Assembly: GCF_019396385.1 (NCBI RefSeq)
Contig: NZ_JAHKRN010000049.1
Location: forward strand, 1-64,000
DNA: 64,000 nt
Source of the DNA: Nonomuraea harbinensis
GTDB taxonomy: Bacteria > Actinomycetota > Actinomycetes > Streptosporangiales > Streptosporangiaceae
Direction of reading: 5' to 3'
In this document: one piece after another, positions 8,793 through 15,806 of the stretch
Position numbering within the stretch: the stretch's first letter is position 1
Layout of the letters: each line of letters starts with the position of its first letter
Translations under genes and position numbers: made by a program
The notes under the pieces: generated by a model
Databases searched by the model: none
What the model was told of the DNA's origin: nothing
The model's input: the letters and a program-made list of their open reading frames with translations, nothing else

Positions 8793-9733
8793 GCTTCTCC
8801 TCGGGACTCGGTACGGCGGACCAGGGAGACGATGCCTCCGGGCAGGAACATGATCAGAGCGACGAAGAGCACGCCGAGGACGAACATCGGCTCGCTGAGC
8901 GGCCCGCTGACCGTGGTCGACAGATCTCCCAGCCGGTGGCTCAGGTAGGTGTGGACGAGGCCGCCGATGAGCGCGCCGGACAGCCGGCCGGATCCGCCGA
9001 GCACGACCATGACCAGCAGCCCGAGCGTGAAGGTGGAGTCGGTCACCTCCGCGTGGGCGCCGCCGACGATCAGCGCGTAGACCATGCCGCCCAGGGTCGC
9101 CAGGAACGACGACAGGGTGAAGGCCATCAGCTTGAACGCGTAGGAGCGCAGGCCCAGCACGGTGACGCGGGTCTCGTTGTCGCGGATCGCCCGCCACACC
9201 CGGCCCGGCCGCGAGGCCAGCGCCCAGCGCACCACCACGACGGTCAGCACCAGCAGCGCCAGCGCCAGCCAGTAGCGGTACTTGGCGTTGACCACGCCGA
9301 CCAGCACGTCGGGCAGTTGCTCGTACGGGAGCGCGAGGCCGAGTTCGCCGCCCGTCACCCGGAACGGGTCCCGCACCACGAAGATCGCCCCGGCCTGGGC
9401 GAAGGCCAGGGTCGCCATGGTGAAGGCGATGCCGCCGACCCGCAGGACGACGGCGCCGAGCACCAGCGGCACGGCCACGCCGAGCACCACCACGTAGCCG
9501 AGAACGCCGCCGAGGCCGAGGCCGGTGTTGGTCAGCACCACCGCGGTGGTGTACATGCCGATCGCGACGTACAGCCCGTGGCCGAAGGAGAGCAGGCCGG
9601 TGAAGCCGAACAGCAGGTCGAAGGTGATCGCGATGGCCGCCATCACGCACATCAGGGACAGCAGGTGCAGCACACCGGGGCTGGCGAGCGTCCCGTCGAA
9701 GAGCAGGGGGATCTGGACGTCGAGGGCGGGCAG
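8789..9733 (-). pseudogene. Branched-chain amino acid-type ABC permease (LivM), 5' end missing
   Basis: The frame encodes a LivM permease: FDLLFGFTGLLSFGHG, AIRDNETRVTVLGL (the EAA-like coupling loop) and a C-terminal PGGIVSLVRR. GTG at 9673 could start a 294-residue product, but clear LivM-type coding (LPALDVQIPLLFDG) continues upstream to about 9733 and then stops being LivM-like exactly where a TetR gene on the other strand begins, also without its own start. The first membrane helix and the start codon are therefore gone. Its 3' end overlaps the KAS-III start as GTGA, so the two formed an operon. No LivH, LivG or LivF lies nearby. Confidence 0.7.
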
Positions 9734-10291
9734 CGGCGGAGCAGGTCTTCGCCGCGCTCGGCTACTACGACGCCTCCATCGTGAAGATCACCGAGGCGGC
9801 CGGGGTGTCACAGGGCACCTTCTACATTTACTTCGAGGGCAAGCAGCAGATCTTCGACGAACTGGTCGCCGATCTGAACCGCCGGGTCAGGCACGCGATG
9901 TCCGAAGCGGCCGCGCAGGGCCACAGCCGTGCCGAGCGTGAGCGGCTGGGCTTCGGCGGATACTTCCGGTTCACCGCCGAGCATCCCGCCCTCTACCGGA
10001 TCATCCGGCAGGCCGAGTTCGTCTCCCCCGACGCGATGCAACCAGCACTACGCGAAGATCGCCGAAGGCTACATGGAAGGGCTCCGCCACGCGATGGACA
10101 CCGGCGAGGTCGTCCGCGCCGATCCCGAGGTCCTGGCCTGGGCGCTGATGGGCGTGGGCGAGCTGATCGGCATGCGCTGGATCCTGTGGGACGGCCCGGA
10201 GCCGAAGCAGATCCCGGAGGACGTCTTCGCGGAGATGTACGCCTTCATCACCCGCGGCCTCGGCACCCCCTCCGAACCGATCCCGCGATGA
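9730..10291 (+). pseudogene. TetR/AcrR regulator, 5'-truncated and frameshifted
   Basis: The reading opens inside the first helix (AAAEQVFAALGYYDASI) with no plausible start before it. The helix-turn-helix is intact (VKITEAAGVSQGTFYIYFEGKQQIF), with GTG 9781 the earliest usable codon. After VSPDAMQ at about 10040 one surplus base shifts the frame; the second part (HYAKIAEGYMEGLRHAMDTG, ending at TGA 10291) continues the ligand-binding domain. It lacks the usual ten or so N-terminal residues and carries one indel, so it is probably non-functional. In the ancestral layout it would have been divergent from the LivM/KAS-III operon and its likely repressor. Confidence 0.7.
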
Positions 10292-10309
10292 GCGACCCCG
10301 CGTGGCGCG

Positions 10310-10732
10310 CTAGGCGCGTGGCTTGTCCAGGCCGGTCAAGCGGGTCAGGGTCGCGAGGCCGTCGTCGGTGCCCGGCCAGTGCCGGCGGACCGCCTCCAGG
10401 CCGGCGCGGCGGACCACCGAGCGCAGCACCATGGTGACGACGATGACGTCGTCGGCATAGCCCAGCACGGGGATGAAGTCGGGCACCAGATCCAGGGGCA
10501 GGGCCAGGTAGGCCAGCAGCAGCGCGAGCCGTACGCGCACGCCGCGCGGCAGGCCGGGGTCGGCGGCCAGGCGGCGCACCAGGCGCAGCACGTCGGGCAG
10601 CAGCCGCAGCGCCTCACGCAGCAGGCCGCCCCGGGGACGGACGATCGCCAGTGTGGCGATCAGCGCCAGCCAGGCGACCAGGAGCGCGGCCACGATCCCG
10701 ATCAGCAGGTCCCATCCCCACGATCCGGTCAT
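10310..10732 (-). CDS. DUF1232 (YkvA family) membrane protein
   Basis: A 140-residue protein starting at ATG 10732 (MTGSWGWDLL), preceded by GGGGGAAGG at good distance. A membrane helix spans about residues 6-28. A helical region follows, then the family signature LALPLDLVPDFIPVLGYADDV with its invariant Asp-x-x-Pro and Asp-Asp. The role of the family is unknown; a link to membrane stability is suggested in the literature. It is convergent with the TetR remnant, with an 18-base gap. The longer frame to 10789 has no ribosome binding site. Confidence 0.8.
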   Translation of the reverse strand: MTGSWGWDLLIGIVAALLVAWLALIATLAIVRPRGGLLREALRLLPDVLRLVRRLAADPGLPRGVRVRLALLLAYLALPLDLVPDFIPVLGYADDVIVVTMVLRSVVRRAGLEAVRRHWPGTDDGLATLTRLTGLDKPRA

Positions 10733-10799
10733 GTCCGTTCGCCTTCCCCCGAATCCGGCTCGGCGACACCCTCGGCCGATCCTGGCCACGGGACCGGCG

Positions 10800-10830
10800 G
10801 CGGGCCGCCCCCGGCCCGGGGGCGGCCCGC
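10800..10830 (-). terminator. Strong GC hairpin downstream of the DUF2690 genes
   Basis: Perfect 14-bp inverted repeat, GCGGGCCGCCCCCG (10800-10813) and its complement (10817-10830), with a 3-base loop. It begins 26 bases past the stop of the minus-strand DUF2690 gene at 10857. There is no T-tract, as is usual for terminators in high-GC actinomycetes. Confidence 0.7.
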
Positions 10831-10856
10831 TTCCGATCAGTTACTCGTGGCCGGCT

Positions 10857-11318
10857 TCACGATCTCCAGCTGGTGCAGCCGAACCCGCTCGCGCAGACTC
10901 GGTGCCGGTCGTCGCCGGTGTTGCGGTTCATCTCGGTGCGGGTGGTGCCCTTCTTGGACAGGTCCGCCACGACCCATTCCTCGCCGTTCTTGTACCAGCC
11001 GTACGGCGTCTTCACCTGCCTCGTCTCGGTCAACGTCACCTTGCCCGCGGAACCGGTGGTGCTGACCTTGAAGGCTCCCCATCGGGCCGCGCACGCCGCC
11101 GAGTGGACGAGCTGGAACTCGAGATAGGAGTCGATCCGTACGCGCTCCAGGATGGTCTGGTCCGCGGTGCAGCCCATCGTGGCGGGGTTCTTGCCCACGC
11201 AGGACGCCCCGGAACACCCCGCGGCGGCCTGGGCGGAGGTGGCGGCGACGCCGCCGAGCGCGGTGACGGCGAGGGCCGTCGCGAGTGCGGCGCGGCCGAG
11301 TGTGAGCAGCTTCATCAT
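10857..11318 (-). CDS. Secreted DUF2690 protein (second of a pair)
   Basis: A 153-residue precursor starting at ATG 11318 (MMKLLTLGRA), overlapping the stop of the preceding gene as ATGA. The signal peptide ends near SAQAAAG (about residue 33). The mature DUF2690 domain has paired cysteines in CSGASCVGKNPATMGCTAD, an aromatic RWGAF centre and terminal CASGFGCTSW, so two or three disulfides are likely. The downstream hairpin at 10800-10830 ends the transcript. It is a paralogue of the upstream gene, roughly half identical by eye. Function unknown; the family is common in secretomes of actinomycetes. Confidence 0.8.
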   Translation of the reverse strand: MMKLLTLGRAALATALAVTALGGVAATSAQAAAGCSGASCVGKNPATMGCTADQTILERVRIDSYLEFQLVHSAACAARWGAFKVSTTGSAGKVTLTETRQVKTPYGWYKNGEEWVVADLSKKGTTRTEMNRNTGDDRHRVCASGFGCTSWRS

Positions 11319-11770
11319 GACTTCCAAGAGGTGCAGACGTAGTAGCAGGCCTGGTGGCGGTCGCCACTGGTGTTCTGGTTCATCGGGGTCCACTTCGTGC
11401 CGGCGCCGTTGCTGTGGCTGACGGTCTGGACCCGCTGGTTGTACCAGCCGTACGTGGTCTTGATCTGCCGGACGGCCTTCACCACCGAGTAGCCGCAGCA
11501 CGAGCTCTCGTCCACCCCGACGGCCCAGTAGGCGGAGCACTTGGCGGACCTCATCAGGCGGACGCTCTTGTCCCAGTTTGCGGTCGAGGCGATGGCCATG
11601 CGCTCGGCGTCGTCGTCGCAGCCGTAGGTGGCCGGGTTCTTGCCGACGCAGGTGGCGCCCTTGCAGGACAGCGCCGTGGTGGCGCCCGATGGTCCGCCGG
11701 TGACGGCGAGGGCCGTGCACGCCAACGCCATCGCGGCGAGAGCGCGTCCGATCGTGGTGCGGGTGGGCAT
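11315..11770 (-). CDS. Secreted DUF2690 protein (first of a pair)
   Basis: A 151-residue precursor. The signal peptide (MPTRTTIGRALAAMA, hydrophobic core, cleavage near SGATTA) is followed by the DUF2690 domain: CKGATCVGKNPATYGCDDDAERM, KCSAYWAV, an unusual CCGYS insert, and YYVCTSWKS at the end. AAGGAGACATC precedes the ATG. The stop overlaps the next gene by four bases, so the pair is translationally coupled and probably arose by tandem duplication. It lies 15 bases after the stop of the giant SGNH hydrolase gene and could belong to the same transcript. Confidence 0.8.
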   Translation of the reverse strand: MPTRTTIGRALAAMALACTALAVTGGPSGATTALSCKGATCVGKNPATYGCDDDAERMAIASTANWDKSVRLMRSAKCSAYWAVGVDESSCCGYSVVKAVRQIKTTYGWYNQRVQTVSHSNGAGTKWTPMNQNTSGDRHQACYYVCTSWKS

Positions 11771-11785
11771 GATGTCTCCTTATTG

Positions 11786-14700
11786 TCAGCGGTTGAGGTC
11801 GCGCAGGGCCTGGTTGAACACGTTGCGGTACAGGACCGAACTGCCTTCCTTCGTGGGGTGGAAGGACTGCTGGGAAATCGCGACCTCGTCCGGGCTCTCG
11901 CCCTGCGTACGGTCCGCGATCACGCGGTGGATGGCCTCCGGCTCCCCGCACACCCCGCGGCCCGCGAACTCCTCACGGGGGTCGGCGAAGGACACGGACG
12001 CGCCGGTCCTGAGGGCGGCGGCGGCCGCGGCCGCCCTCAGGGTGTCGTTCAGGACGCCGGCCATCTCGCCGAGCCAGAGGGCGGTGGGCAGGCCGATGCG
12101 GGGGAAGCAGCCGCCGTCGAACAGCCGCGGGTAGCCCATCAGCACGATGGCCGCGTTCGGTGCCTCGCGGTGGATCTCCAGCAGGGTGTCGTGGACGGCG
12201 GGACCGACGACGTCGTTGATCTGCCGGGGAACGGATTCGCCGAGCGGGACGCCGCCGTCCTCCTCCAGGGCGGTCTCCTTACAGGGATCCAGGCTGAGCC
12301 GGGAGATGCAGTGGGTGAGGATCGCGCTGAAGCGGGCGTCGTTGCCGCCGATGGACAGGGTGACGAGCGTGGTGTTCTCGTCCAGGTAGCCCTTGTCGAG
12401 CTGACCCAGTTCGCGGAACTGCCCTTCGCCGGTCAGGTCGCCGGTGAGCGCGCCCGAGCAGGCGTGGAACTGGTGCTCCAGGCTCGGGTCCCAGGTGTCG
12501 TGCCGCTCGCCGATGCTCAGGGCCGGACGGTCGGTGAGACTGCCCGCTCGCGACCAGGCGTACTTGGAGCGGTGACAGGCGTTGCCGTACTTCCAGAGGT
12601 AGTCGGGGTCCTTGTAGACGCCCTCGACGCCGCCGCCGTCGCTGTCGGTCTCGGTGTAGTAGTCATGCTGCGCCGCCGTCGAGGCTCCTTCGCCGGAGGC
12701 GTAGGAGTCGCCCAGCGAGACGATCTGGTGCCTGGGCTTGGAGCTCAAGGGCTGGAAGGCGATGGCGTCCCAGGCGATCCGCTGTTCGCCGTCGCCGTCA
12801 TCGGTGAGGTTGGACAAGGAGACGGAGGGCACGCCGCCGAAGTCGAAGACGCCGAGGGAGACCCAGCGGTGCTGCCGGACGCGTTGCAGGACCGCGCGTT
12901 CCCGCCGGCCGTCCCCGGTGTCGACCGTGTAGACGGCCTGCTGGGTGGCGGCGTTGTGGTCGGGGATGTGCACCATCACCCGCGCCCACTGGCGGAGTGT
13001 GCGGCCCAGGGTCCAAGTGCCGGTGACGCGGTAGGAGCCTTCGGAGGGCGGGCGGGTGTTGGCGAACCAGAAGTGGCCGCCGAGCCCGCCTCCGACCTGA
13101 TGGAAGTCGATCTTCGAGCGCTCCTGCCCTTCGCCGTCCTTGGCGAAGTTCAGCGCGAACGAGCCCGCGTTGGTGAAGCGACGGCCGCAGCCGGGCCGCA
13201 CCGAGGCGACCGTGTCGGGCACGTCGTCGATGATCAGCGAATTGGCCGGGACGGCGTTGCTCCCGTTGAAGCCGGTGGTGAAGGGGTCGCAGTTGGGCCG
13301 GAAGTGCTCCACCGGCATCTTCTTCTGCTCGACCTCACCTGGATGGAGGGCGAACTCCGGTTCGGGATAGTCGGTCGGGAAGCGCATGTTCTCGTTGCCG
13401 CACTCGACGTCGCAGTGCTCCTTCCAGGTGGCCGGCTTGTGCCACCAGCAGCGGAAGTCCGTCCTCAGGCAGGGCTGGGCGGCGGGGGCGCAGGAGTTGC
13501 TGCTGTCGCAGAACAGGGTCCGAGGCGGCTTCACGCGCTCGCGCACGGGCTGGGTGACCCACCACGCCTGGTTGTATCCCGAGTGCGTCGAGTCATCGCG
13601 GAAGTCGTACTTGACGATGGGGTGGGCGGCCCAGCCCATGACCTTCTCCGGGTACGGCCAGCGCTGCGGGTTGGCGGCGTCGGACTGACTCTTCTCCAGG
13701 AACGGCTCGCGGTTGGGCGGGTAGTCGGCGTTCATCGGGTTGTTGGACCAGCCGAGGCCCCAGTTCCCGTACTGGTCGGTGCAGGTCGGACTGGGCCGGC
13801 AGCCGGTCTCGTTGCCGAAGCGCGCGTCGGGCTGGAACCCGCTGTTGTAGACCCACACGGCGGCGAACCAGTTCTCCAGCTTCGCCGGGTCAGCATTGTT
13901 GATCTTGATGTGGTCGTAGACCTGGTTCCATTTGTCCTGGAGGATGCGCAGCCCCGCGGCGATGTTGGTGGCGTAGTCGAGGGCGATGGCCCGCTGGGTG
14001 GTCTCGGCCTGGTCGCCCTTGCGCATGCCGGTGGTGACCTGCGCGACGCCGTACCCGCAGTCGGCTTCCCGCCAGCGGATGCTCCAGCCGTCGTCGGAGG
14101 CGCGCCTGCCGTAGTAGTCGCCGATCAGCGGGTTGCCGGTGACCCCTTCCAGAGCGTGCCAGGACGCCTGCCACAGGTTGGACTCCTGGGCCAGGATGCC
14201 GAGCATGATCTGCGCGGGCACCCGGCCGCCGCCCTTGAGCTGAAGGGGCGGGAGCAGGCCCTGTGGTGACCAGGACGGCAGCCCCGACTGGTTCCAGTTG
14301 GAGGGCCGCGGCGTCGTGAGCGCGCCCCGCACGGCGAGGTTGACCGCCCATTCAACCTGCTTCCAGTGCGGTTGCAGCGCTTGCCGCCTGGCGTCGTTGC
14401 GCGGGATCGCACAGGGCTCGACGGGGTCGTCGGTCTGGAGAGCGGGCCCCTCTGCCGCTCGCGCGCCGGTCCCGGTCCGCGGGCCTCCGGGGACGAGCGC
14501 GAAGTCGAGGCCGGCTCCGGTCCGGGCCACGTGCGCCTTGAGCGTCACCCGTGAGGGGGAACCCGGCGTTCCCAGGCGCGTGCCGGTCTGGGAGAGGAAC
14601 AGCGCGCCGCCGGTTGAGACTTCGTCGTGCGCGCCCGCCGCGACCTGCACGACCTGGCCGGGCAACTCGCCGACCTCGGTGGGACGGCCGGTCAGGTAGG

Positions 14701-15589
14701 CCCTGCCGTCGGCCCCTGCTGCCAGGCCCAGCCGGGTGAGCGGGCCCTTGGCCAGTTGCTTCGGCCGCTCCCCGCCCGCGGGCAGGTGCTCGACGGTCGC
14801 CAGGTCGTCGCCGTGGGCGGCGAGGAAGGTCAAGCTGCCGTCGCGGTGCGGACGCAGGTGGCTCGGCGTGCCCTCCAGACGGGCGTACGGGCGTACCTTC
14901 CCCGAGCCGGAGACCTCGACCAGGCCGTCGCCCGCCACCGCCACGATCGCGTCCCCCATCGGGACCGCCGAGGTGGCCTGGCCGGGCACCTCGACCGGGG
15001 CGGCGGTCTTGCCGGTCGCCGCGTCCACCAGGTGCAGCCGGGTGGCGGTGCCCTCCTTCCCGCCTGCCTGGGCGAACACGGCGCTCTCGCCGGCGCCGCA
15101 TCCTGGGCTGTGGTACGCGAGGCTCGCGTGCAGTCCCAGTTTGGTGATCCGCCCGGACTCCAGGTCGACCAGCGCGGTGAACGCGCCACGCTGGAAGAGC
15201 GCCTCGGAGTTGGTGAACTGACGTGGCCCGTAGGCCACCACCGCCCGCTTGGCCGAGCCGGTGAGGCAGACGTTGCCGACCCACCTGTCCGTGTCGAAGC
15301 CGCCCTCGGACAGCGTCGCCGCGGTCCGCCACCGGTAGCCCTCGGAGGCTCTGGCGACCAGGACGTGGAAGCCGGTGGAGTCACCCGTGGCGGTCCAGGC
15401 CAGGTCGCCGGAGCCGGACCAGCCCGAGCCGAGCAGCTCGTCCCGCCGGTCAGGGGGGACGGACCCGACCGGCTTCTCGACGGCGGCCGAGGCCGGCGCC
15501 GTGAGGGGTGCGGCCGGCACGGTCAGTACCGAGGCCAGCACAGCGCCCGCGAGCGCTGTGAGGAAGAGCGGGGTACGCACCGCTACCAC
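11786..15589 (-). CDS. Giant secreted protein: propeller-like region, transglycosylase-like domain, golvesin-like domain and SGNH hydrolase
   Basis: About 1267 residues from GTG 15589 (GTG 15580 is also possible; the frame is open to 15742). The signal peptide (VRTPLFLTALAG to ASAA) is followed by a WD/PQQ-like repeat region (about residues 40-330). Next is a lysozyme-fold transglycosylase-like segment (about 400-560) with ILAQESN near residue 466 and GYGVAQVT near 511. A Cys-rich Trp-rich stretch and a golvesin/CBM-like beta domain (about 800-935) come next. The C-terminal SGNH esterase domain has GDSYASGEG (near 958), IGGND (near 1081) and FHPTKEG (near 1243), giving the Ser-Gly-Asn-His set. 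It should act outside the cell, perhaps cleaving glycan strands and removing acyl esters from them or from another polymer. The substrate is not evident. Confidence 0.75.
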   Translation of the reverse strand: MVAVRTPLFLTALAGAVLASVLTVPAAPLTAPASAAVEKPVGSVPPDRRDELLGSGWSGSGDLAWTATGDSTGFHVLVARASEGYRWRTAATLSEGGFDTDRWVGNVCLTGSAKRAVVAYGPRQFTNSEALFQRGAFTALVDLESGRITKLGLHASLAYHSPGCGAGESAVFAQAGGKEGTATRLHLVDAATGKTAAPVEVPGQATSAVPMGDAIVAVAGDGLVEVSGSGKVRPYARLEGTPSHLRPHRDGSLTFLAAHGDDLATVEHLPAGGERPKQLAKGPLTRLGLAAGADGRAYLTGRPTEVGELPGQVVQVAAGAHDEVSTGGALFLSQTGTRLGTPGSPSRVTLKAHVARTGAGLDFALVPGGPRTGTGARAAEGPALQTDDPVEPCAIPRNDARRQALQPHWKQVEWAVNLAVRGALTTPRPSNWNQSGLPSWSPQGLLPPLQLKGGGRVPAQIMLGILAQESNLWQASWHALEGVTGNPLIGDYYGRRASDDGWSIRWREADCGYGVAQVTTGMRKGDQAETTQRAIALDYATNIAAGLRILQDKWNQVYDHIKINNADPAKLENWFAAVWVYNSGFQPDARFGNETGCRPSPTCTDQYGNWGLGWSNNPMNADYPPNREPFLEKSQSDAANPQRWPYPEKVMGWAAHPIVKYDFRDDSTHSGYNQAWWVTQPVRERVKPPRTLFCDSSNSCAPAAQPCLRTDFRCWWHKPATWKEHCDVECGNENMRFPTDYPEPEFALHPGEVEQKKMPVEHFRPNCDPFTTGFNGSNAVPANSLIIDDVPDTVASVRPGCGRRFTNAGSFALNFAKDGEGQERSKIDFHQVGGGLGGHFWFANTRPPSEGSYRVTGTWTLGRTLRQWARVMVHIPDHNAATQQAVYTVDTGDGRRERAVLQRVRQHRWVSLGVFDFGGVPSVSLSNLTDDGDGEQRIAWDAIAFQPLSSKPRHQIVSLGDSYASGEGASTAAQHDYYTETDSDGGGVEGVYKDPDYLWKYGNACHRSKYAWSRAGSLTDRPALSIGERHDTWDPSLEHQFHACSGALTGDLTGEGQFRELGQLDKGYLDENTTLVTLSIGGNDARFSAILTHCISRLSLDPCKETALEEDGGVPLGESVPRQINDVVGPAVHDTLLEIHREAPNAAIVLMGYPRLFDGGCFPRIGLPTALWLGEMAGVLNDTLRAAAAAAALRTGASVSFADPREEFAGRGVCGEPEAIHRVIADRTQGESPDEVAISQQSFHPTKEGSSVLYRNVFNQALRDLNR

Positions 15590-15806
15590 CGGGCGTACGT
15601 CTGGAGGCGGACACGAGTCGGGTCCATCGGGCTCCGTTCGCGGAAGGTGAGGGCAGCCGGCGCGCGCCCTGGTCTGGGCGACGACGCTCGATCTGTCCGG
15701 AGATGTGGAGGTTCGAAACCGATCTTTGCGAACCGGCCCCATCGTGACCGCGTAGTCGTGAGGATGCCGTGAGAGATCCGTGAGTCAGCCGGGGCGGGGG
15801 AATACG

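Noticed and set aside
11354..14269. A 971-codon open frame on the plus strand
   Set aside because: It is antisense to the giant secreted hydrolase, has no recognisable domain and arises from GC-rich third positions.
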